Assembly (NCBI RefSeq): GCF_030704205.1
Contig: NZ_CP131913.1
Span: 558,001-622,000, forward strand
Reading direction: 5' to 3'
Origin: Halomonas alkalicola
Lineage (GTDB): Bacteria; Pseudomonadota; Gammaproteobacteria; Pseudomonadales; Halomonadaceae
DNA length: 64,000 nt
Part shown: positions 57,010 to 63,026 of the stretch, one piece after another
How positions within the stretch are numbered: the stretch's first letter is position 1
Layout: the number at the start of each line of letters is the position of its first letter
Translations under genes and position numbers: made by a program
Notes under the pieces: model-generated
What the model was told of the DNA's origin: nothing
Database searches by the model: none
What the model saw: only the letters and a program-made list of their open reading frames with translations

Positions 57010-57045
57010 AAAGCCCCCGAGCCAGATGAATGACTCGGGGGCTTT
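57010..57045 (+). terminator. Terminator of the liu operon
   Basis: A 12-bp stem aaagcccccgag / ctcgggggcttt with a 12-base loop lies 19 bases after liuE. It ends seven bases before the outermost attC site, insulating the liu operon and the cassette array from each other in both directions. Confidence 0.88.
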
Positions 57046-57051
57046 GGTATT

Positions 57052-57135
57052 GCATAACGCCGCCAGCACGCGCGGCTTTCTAGTGGAGGCGAAGCCGCAA
57101 CGAAAAAGCCGTCGCTGTGCCTGGCCTTGTTATAA
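57052..57135 (-). repeat. attC site of cassette 6
   Basis: About 84 bp framed by gcataac and gttataa. R'' TTATAAC overlaps the stop of the last cassette gene. Internal complementary arms (e.g. cggctttctag / ... aaaaagccg) allow folding. It is the distal end of the array. Confidence 0.8.
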
Positions 57136-57561
57136 ATCTTCTTCACGTAACGTGCTTCCAATAAAATAAAAGTCGAACTTATGGCAAACTCTTTCCAGCT
57201 TTACTGAATCTGTGGTGATTGCAACGCCGAAATTGCGGTGATTCTCTAGCTGAGGCCTTGTACCCAAATAAGGCAAAAGTGGATTAACCCGCTCAAGGTT
57301 GAACCAAAATGAACCGTAATGCTTGGTTCGGACAACGTAAAGCGTTGATCTAGGATTTCCCTCATCAGCTCTAACCAAATTTAAAGATACCCGCTTTCCA
57401 TTATCCATTGCATCAAATGAGAACGAATATGGGTATTCACCATTTTGGTTAGGCTTAATAAGAAATAGTCCAGGCGAATAATAGTCTGGTGGTAGTTCAT
57501 CAGGAAACAAAAAACCTCCGCCTTGACTGAAAAAGCAAAGGTAGTAAACAAGACTATTCAT
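57130..57561 (-). CDS. Unknown protein, second gene of cassette 6
   Basis: A 143-residue protein of no recognised family, soluble by composition and rich in aromatic residues. It opens MNSLVYYLCFFSQGGGFLFP, has a central LNLVRADEGNPRSTLYVVRT segment and ends with acidic STLREEDL. It overlaps the preceding ADP-ribosyltransferase-like gene by four bases, so both are made together. Its stop lies in the attC core, as is usual for the last gene of a cassette. In a two-gene cassette with a candidate toxin it may be an immunity protein or antitoxin; this is inference only. Residues 1-20 are not a clear signal peptide. Confidence 0.75.
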   Translation of the reverse strand: MNSLVYYLCFFSQGGGFLFPDELPPDYYSPGLFLIKPNQNGEYPYSFSFDAMDNGKRVSLNLVRADEGNPRSTLYVVRTKHYGSFWFNLERVNPLLPYLGTRPQLENHRNFGVAITTDSVKLERVCHKFDFYFIGSTLREEDL

Positions 57562-57989
57562 CTTTTCCGCCTCAGGACCTTGCTTCCATTCAAGAAACTT
57601 TCACCATTCTTAGATTCCCATTTATGCTGATCCGAATAGACTTTTGGTCCGCCAACAATAGGCCCCCAAACAATGTCCTTTGAGAATTTATAGGTTCTGG
57701 TTTGCCCATTCCTTCTGATATTTGAACGATATTCAATTGCCTCTATTTCAGTTAAGCTCTCTATATCAAAGTTCCAAAATTCATCATCGTCGAACTGAAA
57801 CTCAACAACTGATTCGCAGTTATGCATTTGTACTGCCCAAGCTTTTGCTACATGTAATGCAGTGCCCAAGTAAAATCCTTGCCCTAACTCACCGCCACCT
57901 AAAGCAGTGTCAACTTTACCTTCTACCAAGGTATCTGCATGCGCTTCAGCAGTTCCATGATACGTGGTGATCTTGTCAAAATTACTCAT
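57558..57989 (-). CDS. ADP-ribosyltransferase-like protein (DUF3990-like), first gene of cassette 6
   Basis: A 143-residue protein with marks of the ADP-ribosyltransferase fold. YHGTAEAHADTLVEGKV near the N-terminus resembles the NAD-binding [HY]-G-[ST] motif. GGGELGQGFYLGTALHVAKAWA near residue 32 matches the G-x-GFYLT...A..WA pattern of DUF3990-type proteins. A late YSDQHKWESKNGESFLNG could supply the Q/E catalytic position. Such proteins include toxins that modify proteins or nucleic acids. AGGGAAG precedes the ATG. It overlaps the unknown partner gene. Family assignment is from pattern only. Confidence 0.55.
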   Translation of the reverse strand: MSNFDKITTYHGTAEAHADTLVEGKVDTALGGGELGQGFYLGTALHVAKAWAVQMHNCESVVEFQFDDDEFWNFDIESLTEIEAIEYRSNIRRNGQTRTYKFSKDIVWGPIVGGPKVYSDQHKWESKNGESFLNGSKVLRRKR

Positions 57990-58004
57990 AACTTCCCTGA
58001 TGAT

Positions 58005-58082
58005 TTATAACGCGAAGCTTTGCGGCAATTTTGGAGCCGCGAAGCGGTGGAAAAATTGTCCGGCAACAGCGACTGGTTATGC
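58005..58082 (-). repeat. attC site of cassette 5
   Basis: 78 bp between ttataac and gttatgc, with internal complementary parts gaagctttgcggc / gccgcgaagcggt and caatttt / aaaaattg that would fold into an attC hairpin. R'' GCATAAC follows the toxin stop directly. Confidence 0.82.
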
Positions 58083-58083
58083 A

Positions 58084-58347
58084 TCATTCGTAGTGGCTCC
58101 AGAGCCTGAGGACTTTCACCACTTGCTCGTCCTCAAGCACTTGGTAGACAAGACGATGCTGAATATTGATGCGACGTGAATAGGCCCCCGCAAGATCACC
58201 AATGAGCTTCTCAAACGGAGGCGGCTTGCGGTATGGATCTTCCGCTAGCAGCGCTAACAGTTCCTGGGCTTTTGGTTTGAGTCCGCTGGAGGCCAACTTC
58301 TTTGCATCTTTCTGGGCTTGCTTGGTGTAAACCAACTTCCATGTCAC
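58084..58347 (-). CDS. yoeB: Txe/YoeB-family mRNA interferase toxin
   Basis: An 87-residue RelE-superfamily ribonuclease that cleaves mRNA on the ribosome. Family marks: KLVYTKQAQKDAKKLASSGL, LAEDPYRKPPPFEKLIGDLA with the catalytic Glu, GAYSRRINIQHRLVYQVLED with the Arg, and the C-terminal VLRLWSHYE with the catalytic His and terminal Tyr. Full length. Its start overlaps the antitoxin stop by four bases. Toxin-antitoxin cassettes are common in large chromosomal integrons, where they are thought to stabilise the array. Confidence 0.95.
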   Translation of the reverse strand: MTWKLVYTKQAQKDAKKLASSGLKPKAQELLALLAEDPYRKPPPFEKLIGDLAGAYSRRINIQHRLVYQVLEDEQVVKVLRLWSHYE

Positions 58348-58586
58348 CAGTCCAGCTCCTCATCGCATTCATCCACGGGGGAATCCATCCCCTCACGAAT
58401 AGACTCCCTCATACCCGGTACGGAGAGCAGGTAAAGTGTCTCCTGAATTGCAGACCAATCTTCCTCGGAAACCAGAACAGCTTTGTTCCGCTTACCCATG
58501 ATGACGATTGGTTGGTGGGACTCAGCGGTCTCGTCGATCAACCGATATAGGTTGCTGCGCGCCTCAGTTGCTGTGATTCCGGTCAT
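58344..58586 (-). CDS. yefM: YefM/Phd-family antitoxin
   Basis: An 80-residue antitoxin. The N-terminal DNA-binding part reads TGITATEARSNLYRLIDETA, followed by ESHQPIVIMGKRNKAVLVSE and EDWSAIQETLYLLSVPGMRE. The acidic C-terminus (MDSPVDECDEELDW) neutralises the toxin. GAGGTG precedes the ATG. The cassette carries about 70 bases of leader, enough for its own promoter, which the YefM/YoeB complex normally represses. Confidence 0.95.
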   Translation of the reverse strand: MTGITATEARSNLYRLIDETAESHQPIVIMGKRNKAVLVSEEDWSAIQETLYLLSVPGMRESIREGMDSPVDECDEELDW

Positions 58587-58658
58587 GACGCACCTCTTGT
58601 GTGTTCAACTTTTCACCAAGTGTACGCCTTTGGGTACGTACGTCAAGACGAACGCCAC

Positions 58659-58742
58659 GCATAACGCTTACGCTTAGCGCACCGGTGACTTTGACGTAGC
58701 GAAGCGGAGACAAAGGCATCCGAGTGCCGCGCCTGGTTATGT
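58659..58742 (-). repeat. attC site of cassette 4
   Basis: 84 bp between gcataac and gttatgt, with the arms cgcttagcgcacc... and internal tttgacgtagcgaagcggagacaaag able to pair. The upstream gene's TAA falls in the R'' core. Confidence 0.82.
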
Positions 58743-59057
58743 TTGATATTCGATTTCTACGGCCGACTCGTCTCCACAATGAATGAAGAGTTCCCCTTTC
58801 GCTGAATTTGAAGATGAAAACTGAAACCAACCACGGCCAGACTTTTCACGACCATCATCATTTCCAGACCAAGAAAACTCGACTCGCCCTCCATCATCTG
58901 GAATGCGGTAGTCGATTTGGCCCTCAACTGCTCCGAATACAAAAAAGCCGAGGCCATCTTCATCGAACTGGAAGTATCCGGGCTCGATAAGATCAACAAA
59001 GTCTTGATCCCACATTTCCATCCACTTAATTCGCCAGCGTCCAACGACTTTACTCAA
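58737..59057 (-). CDS. Unknown cassette protein, 106 residues
   Basis: A small soluble protein of the kind often found in integron arrays. It starts at TTG with AAGGAGG four bases upstream. The sequence begins MSKVVGRWRIKWMEMWDQDF and contains GFFVFGAVEGQIDYRIPDDG, then RVEFSWSGNDDGREKSGRGW and a final GELFIHCGDESAVEIEYQT. The alternating hydrophobic pattern with repeated Gly suggests an all-beta fold. I recall similar hypothetical cassette proteins in marine bacteria but no assigned role. It is the only gene of cassette 4. Confidence 0.82.
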   Translation of the reverse strand: MSKVVGRWRIKWMEMWDQDFVDLIEPGYFQFDEDGLGFFVFGAVEGQIDYRIPDDGGRVEFSWSGNDDGREKSGRGWFQFSSSNSAKGELFIHCGDESAVEIEYQT

Positions 59058-59071
59058 ACTACCTCCTTAAA

Positions 59072-59164
59072 ACATAACGCCCGGCTTTGGGGCGGACTTG
59101 TAGCCGCAAAGCGGCGGAAAGGCCGTCCCAGCCCCGAAGGGGCGACAACAGCCGATTGTTATGT
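59072..59164 (-). repeat. attC site of cassette 3
   Basis: 93 bp between acataac and gttatgt. The inner arms ggggcggacttgtagccgc / gcggcggaaaggccgtccc and cagccccgaaggggcg give strong pairing. R'' ACATAAC lies 15 bases after the gene's stop. Confidence 0.82.
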
Positions 59165-59178
59165 GAGCGCGCCGCCAT

Positions 59179-59415
59179 CTATAGACCTTGCCTTGCTCTT
59201 TCGATTGCAGACTTGACCGCCGACAAGGCCTGAGGACTATTCTTCCAGCAAGTAGTTCTGAGCATAGACGCCACTCTTTCAGCAATTTCTTTTGGCTCAT
59301 AGTTCGCTAACTCAGAAAAAGAATCTATACCTATTTCCTCAAAACGTTTAACAACCGTAGGCCCCACACCCTTCACTTCGAGTAGAGCGGTTTTTTCTGA
59401 TTCACTGAATGCCAT
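59179..59415 (-). CDS. Helix-hairpin-helix domain protein
   Basis: A 78-residue protein starting at MAFSESEKTALLEVKGVGPT with AAGGAG eight bases before the ATG; a longer frame to 59499 reads through the neighbouring attC and is rejected. Residues 12-35 (LLEVKGVGPTVVKRFEEIGI) form a helix-hairpin-helix with the GVGP turn that contacts DNA backbone. The rest (SFSELANYEPKEIAERVASM) resembles the second HhH unit of the RNA polymerase alpha C-terminal type. A role in nucleic-acid binding is likely; the target is unknown. It is the only gene of cassette 3. Confidence 0.85.
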   Translation of the reverse strand: MAFSESEKTALLEVKGVGPTVVKRFEEIGIDSFSELANYEPKEIAERVASMLRTTCWKNSPQALSAVKSAIERARQGL

Positions 59416-59433
59416 ACCGGAACTCCTTAAGCC

Positions 59434-59561
59434 ACATAACGCCCGCCTAAGGGGCTGGCAACGCATACCACTAAACTCAAACACAACAACCGAAACCACC
59501 GCGGCTCAATGGGACGGGAAACGCCACGCGTTGACAGTCCCTCTTGAGGCGTTTGTTATGC
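59434..59561 (-). repeat. attC site of cassette 2
   Basis: 128 bp between acataac and gttatgc, almost identical to the attC of cassette 1. The ends pair as acgccc.../...gaggcgt, followed by a long central stem region with ggctggcaacgc and gcgttgacagtcc. Confidence 0.82.
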
Positions 59562-60053
59562 ATGTGCCACAACGCGAGCCATATGGTAAACGTCAACGTA
59601 GCTGCCATTTCTGAATGCATAAGCTTTCGACTCACCTTCAATTACAAAGCCGAATTTCTTGTACAAGTTAATCGCTCGTTCGTTATCCACATAGACCGTC
59701 AATTCGATTCGTTTCAAATTCAGCCAGTTATCCGCTAAATCGATAACCGTTTTCAGTAAAGCACTACCAACACCTAAACCTTGAACATCGTCTTTGACGC
59801 CCATACCGAATGTACCGACGTGACGACGTCGCGGATTGGTACATAGCTCAAAGCCCAAATTACCTACTACTTCACCGTCCACTACTGCCACATAGGCATA
59901 AACATGCTCTGGAATATTCTGGAAACGTTTTTCCCACATATCTGAGGATGGAAAAGGAAGTTGTAATGTGCCGGTGTAGGCATTTGGGCACTCATAAATT
60001 CCTTTTATCGCTTAAGCATCAGATGGCTCTGCTCGCCTGACTTCAACAACCAT
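59556..60053 (-). pseudogene. YhhY-like acetyltransferase, duplicate cassette with a nonsense codon
   Basis: This is a second copy of the 165-residue acetyltransferase of cassette 1. At codon 14 the lysine AAA is replaced by TAA (60012-60014), stopping translation after MVVEVRRAEPSDA. The rest of the frame is intact to 59556 and differs from copy 1 by only a few residues. An internal ATG (59939, MWEKRFQNIPEH) could give a 127-residue product lacking the first strand and helix of the GNAT fold. Cassettes 1 and 2 are the same length to within a base or two, including their attC, so the duplication copied a whole cassette. Confidence 0.85.
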
Positions 60054-60074
60054 GGTTCCTCTTTCCTAAAAAAT

Positions 60075-60202
60075 GCATAACGCCCGCCTAAGGGGCTGGC
60101 AACGCATACCACTAAACTCAAACACAACAACCGAAACCACCGCGGCTCAATGGGACTGGAAACGCCGCGCGTTGACAGTCCCTCTTGAGGCGTTTGTTAT
60201 GC
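60075..60202 (-). repeat. attC site of cassette 1
   Basis: 128 bp between gcataac and gttatgc, near-identical to the attC of cassette 2. The gene's TAA stop lies in the R'' core GCATAAC. It is the site nearest attI. Confidence 0.85.
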
Positions 60203-60694
60203 ATGTGCCACAACGCGAGCCATATGGTAAACGTCAACGTAGCTGCCATTTCTGAACGCATAAGCTTTCGACTCACCTTCAATTTCAAAGCCAAACTTCT
60301 TGTACAAATTAATCGCTCGTTCGTTATCCACATAGACCGTCAATTCGATTCGTTTCAAATTCAGCCAGTTATCCGCTAAATCAATAACTGTTTTCAGCAA
60401 AGCACTACCAACACCTAAACCTTGAGCATCGTCTTTTACGCCCATACCGAATGTACCGACGTGACGACGTCGCGGATTGGTACATAGCTCAAAGCCCAAA
60501 TTACCTACTACTTCGCCGTCCACTACTGCCACATACGCATAAACATGCTCTGGAATATTCTGGAAACGTTTTTCCCACATATCTGAGGATGGAAAAGGAA
60601 GTTGTAATGTGCCGGTGTAGGCATTTGGGCACTCATAAATTCCTTTTATCGCTTTAGCATCTGATGGCTCTGCTCGCCTGACTTCAACAACCAT
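60197..60694 (-). CDS. GNAT acetyltransferase, YhhY-like (cassette 1)
   Basis: A 165-residue N-acetyltransferase closely resembling E. coli YhhY (AaaT), which acetylates certain amino acids such as phenylalanine and methionine. Similar stretches are IKGIYECPNAYTGTLQLPFP, SSDMWEKRFQNIPEHVYAYV, RRRHVGTFGMGVKDDAQGLG (acetyl-CoA loop with GLGVGSALL) and NLKRIELTVYVDNERAINLY followed by KKFGFEIEGESKAYAFRNGS. It is in the first cassette position, best placed for expression from an integron promoter. An intact reading frame contrasts with its broken duplicate. Acceptor specificity is inferred from similarity. Confidence 0.88.
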   Translation of the reverse strand: MVVEVRRAEPSDAKAIKGIYECPNAYTGTLQLPFPSSDMWEKRFQNIPEHVYAYVAVVDGEVVGNLGFELCTNPRRRHVGTFGMGVKDDAQGLGVGSALLKTVIDLADNWLNLKRIELTVYVDNERAINLYKKFGFEIEGESKAYAFRNGSYVDVYHMARVVAHA

Positions 60695-60699
60695 AGTTC

Positions 60700-60790
60700 C
60701 TCTTTTCCTAAAAAATGCATAACAGGTATTAGACAGCGTGCTCGTTTATTGACTTGAACGAGCACGCGTGTTCAACAATCTTATCATCGC
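60700..60790 (-). other. attI recombination region with an inverted repeat
   Basis: The junction core GTTATGC (minus strand, 60723-60717) joins attI to cassette 1. Just inside lies a perfect 10-bp inverted repeat, cgtgctcgtt / aacgagcacg, at 60737-60766 with a 10-base loop. attI sites normally bind integrase through direct-type sites rather than hairpins, so the repeat may be an operator or part of the cassette promoter region. The limits of attI are approximate. Confidence 0.6.
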
Positions 60791-60926
60791 AAGCTTTACC
60801 AGCTAACCCCTTGATTTCATTATTCCCAAAGAAAAACTTGGCCACCTATACAAAATTCGCACGCTTGCGCGTTTTGCCAGCGTCAATAATACTGTATGAA
60901 CATCCATGCATCGGGAGGACGGGAGT

Positions 60927-61892
60927 ATGGATACGCACAGCAAACCGCCGAAGCTGATGGACCGGATCAGGGCCACCCTGCGGGTGAAACGTTACAGCCC
61001 GCGTACCGAAAAGACCTACTGCTACTGGATACGCTACTTCATTCGCTTCCACGGGGTCCGGCATCCCGCCGGCATGGGCGGCGCGGAGGTCCGCGCCTTC
61101 CTGGAACATTTGGCAGTGGAGCGGCGGGTAGCGGCGGCCACGCAGAATCAGGCGCTGAATGCCCTTGTGTTCCTCTATCGGCACGTACTCGACCAGCCCT
61201 TGGGCGATATCGGAGAGTTCTCACGTGCCAAGCGTCCTCGCCGGCTTCCGGTGGTGCTTTCTCACGAGGATGTCATGCGCGTGTTGAGCCATCTATCTGG
61301 CCCCATGCACCTGATGTCTACCTTGATGTATGGCTCAGGGCTGCGGCTCATCGAGACGTGCCGATTACGTGTCCGCGATATCGACTTCGAACGCCAGATC
61401 ATAACGGTGAGAGCAGGCAAGGGCGACAAGGACAGAACCACCCTACTCCCTGGGATCAGCATTCCCGCCCTACAGCTCAGCATAACGGCGGCCAAACATC
61501 AGCTGGACGATCGCCTGCAGCATGGCGTTGTGCCAGTGACACTGCCCCACGCACTCGAGCGCAAGTACCCCAATGCCGGTGTCTCCCTGGCCTGGCAGTG
61601 GCTCTTTCCCGCCAGCCGCCCTTGCTTCGACGATACCGGAAAGATCGTGCTACATCATATCCATCCGTCAGCGGTGCAAAGAGCGGTGAGACAGGCCATG
61701 CGTGCTGCTTCACTTACCCGTCCAGGCTCTTGCCATACTCTCCGGCACAGCTTCGCCACTCAGCTTCTGAACCAGGGCACGGACATCCGCACGGTACAGG
61801 AGTTGCTTGGCCACAAGAGCGTAGAAACCACCCAGATCTATACTCATGTACTGGGCAAAGGCTTTGCGGGAGTACGAAGCCCTCTTGGGTGA
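60927..61892 (+). CDS. intI: Integron integrase IntI
   Basis: A 321-residue tyrosine recombinase. The start MDTHSKPPKLMDRIRATLRV is preferred for its GGGAGT leader; a start seven codons upstream (60906) is possible. The N-terminal SAM-like domain has YSPRTEKTYCYWIRYFIRFH. The catalytic domain carries Arg in LMYGSGLRLIETCRLRVRDI, His-x-x-Arg in CHTLRHSFATQLLNQGTDIR, His in VQELLGHKSVETTQIYTHVL and the nucleophile Tyr in the same segment. The IntI-specific insertion (LERKYPNAGVSLAWQWLFPA) is present, distinguishing it from XerC/D. It inserts cassettes at attI. It is divergent from the cassette genes, as in most integrons. Confidence 0.95.
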   Translation: MDTHSKPPKLMDRIRATLRVKRYSPRTEKTYCYWIRYFIRFHGVRHPAGMGGAEVRAFLEHLAVERRVAAATQNQALNALVFLYRHVLDQPLGDIGEFSRAKRPRRLPVVLSHEDVMRVLSHLSGPMHLMSTLMYGSGLRLIETCRLRVRDIDFERQIITVRAGKGDKDRTTLLPGISIPALQLSITAAKHQLDDRLQHGVVPVTLPHALERKYPNAGVSLAWQWLFPASRPCFDDTGKIVLHHIHPSAVQRAVRQAMRAASLTRPGSCHTLRHSFATQLLNQGTDIRTVQELLGHKSVETTQIYTHVLGKGFAGVRSPLG

Positions 61893-62026
61893 GGGTGCGT
61901 TTGGGAGCCGGGACATGCTACCGCCCCTACCTGGGCATGTTCACGGCCTGCAGCCATCCATGCGGTAGTCATTGAGCGTCGCGCTGTGCCTTCCTGGCTC
62001 CCTGCGAGTTATTCATTATCGTGAGC

Positions 62027-62752
62027 CTATGTGAGCCGGTACGGCGTTGCAAAGTCGAGTTTAGTAGCAAGGGCAGCCTCCACCGCCTGTTCGGCGTGGA
62101 TGGCGGTGGTGTCGAAGAGGGGAATGTCCGTGTCGTCGGCCTGGATCAGCAGCCCGATCTCCGTGCAGCCGAGGATGACGCCCTGGGCGCCCTGCCCGGC
62201 CAGCGAGGCCACGATCTCAAGGTAATCAGCTTTGGAATCCGAGCGGATCTCACCGCGGCAGAGTTCGTCGTAGATGACGGCGTGCACCCGCTCGCGCTGT
62301 TTGGCATCGGGAATCAACACCTCGATGCCGTGTGCTTCCAGGCGCTCGCGGTAGAAGGCCTGCTCCATGGTGAAGCGGGTGCCGAGCAGCCCCACCCGGG
62401 TCACGCCCTGCCGGTGCAGCGCCTTGGCGGTGGCATCGGCGATGTGCAGCAGCGGAATCTCGACGGCCTGCTCGAGCTGCGGGGCGGCCCTGTGCATGGT
62501 GTTGGTGCACAGCACCAGGAAGTCGGCACCGGCCGCCGCCAGGGAGCGCGCCGCCGCGCCGAGGATCTGTGCCGTGGCCGCCCAGTCGCCGCGACGCTGT
62601 AGGGCCTCGATCTCGGCGAAGTCCACGCTGTAGAGCACCAGCCGGGCGGAGTGCAGCCCGCCCAGCCGCGCCTTCACCCCCTGGTTGATGAGCCGGTAGT
62701 AGGTCTGGGTCGATTCCCAGCTCATGCCGCCGATCAGCCCTATGGTCTTCAT
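62027..62752 (-). CDS. Aspartate/glutamate racemase family protein
   Basis: A 241-residue cofactor-independent amino-acid racemase of the RacD/YgeA type. The opening MKTIGLIGGMSWESTQTYYR is characteristic. The two catalytic Cys sit in ADFLVLCTNTMHRAAPQLEQ near residue 82 and GVILGCTEIGLLIQADDTDI near residue 195. VGLLGTRFTMEQAFYRERLE follows the first site. Length is normal. YgeA-like enzymes racemise several L-amino acids, so the substrate is open. It is the first gene beyond intI on this side and converges with it. Confidence 0.9.
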   Translation of the reverse strand: MKTIGLIGGMSWESTQTYYRLINQGVKARLGGLHSARLVLYSVDFAEIEALQRRGDWAATAQILGAAARSLAAAGADFLVLCTNTMHRAAPQLEQAVEIPLLHIADATAKALHRQGVTRVGLLGTRFTMEQAFYRERLEAHGIEVLIPDAKQRERVHAVIYDELCRGEIRSDSKADYLEIVASLAGQGAQGVILGCTEIGLLIQADDTDIPLFDTTAIHAEQAVEAALATKLDFATPYRLT

Positions 62753-62894
62753 CTTCCCTCCTCTTGCGGCCTCGGGTCGGGTGAGTGACTCGGGGGCCGT
62801 TTCCCTTTAGGTTCAGGGGGAGTGCCCGCCAGGGCCGCGGGGCCGAGCCGCTATTGCGCCCTGCCGCTGTTCGTATTGTTTACCAGGAGCTTAC

Positions 62895-63026
62895 ATGATC
62901 GCCGTCATCTTCGAAGTGGTGCCGAAGGCCGAGCACCGCGACCACTACCTCGATATCGCCGCGAGCCTGCGCCCGCTGCTGGAGGAGGCCGATGGCTTCA
63001 TCCCGCCTTATTCACGAGGGCGCTGA
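62895..63026 (+). pseudogene. Antibiotic-biosynthesis-monooxygenase-like gene, truncated by an IS
   Basis: A 43-codon open frame beginning MIAVIFEVVPKAEHRDHYLD and continuing IAASLRPLLEEADGFI, the N-terminal half of a small ferredoxin-like ABM-domain protein (usually about 100 residues). After DGFI the sequence changes to IS DNA (ccgccttattcacgaggg) and a chance stop follows at 63024. The remainder of the gene must lie beyond the element or be lost. AGGAG precedes the ATG by a suitable distance. Confidence 0.65.

Larger units (their letters stand above)
57052..61892. mobile_element. Chromosomal integron: intI, attI and six gene cassettes
   Basis: An intI gene on the plus strand is followed outward on the minus strand by six cassettes, each one or two genes plus an attC. 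The recombination cores GTTATGC, GTTATGT or GTTATAA on the minus strand stand at 60717-60723 (attI), 60075, 59434, 59072, 58659, 58005 and 57052. In every cassette the attC R'' core is the complement of the cassette's own leading R' core, e.g. GTTATAA with TTATAAC for the last one, as expected if each arrived as a circle. Cassettes are AT-richer than the chromosome. The array ends next to the liu terminator. No antibiotic resistance gene was recognised. Confidence 0.9.

Noticed and set aside
57052..60723. Repeated blocks of the cassette array as a CRISPR array
   Set aside because: The repeats are 78-128 bp inverted, gene-separated attC sites with GTTAT cores, not short direct repeats with regular spacers.
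60890..60908. LexA box upstream of intI (actgtatgaacatccatg)
   Set aside because: Only the CTGT half-site is present; the second half does not match CTGT-N8-ACAG.
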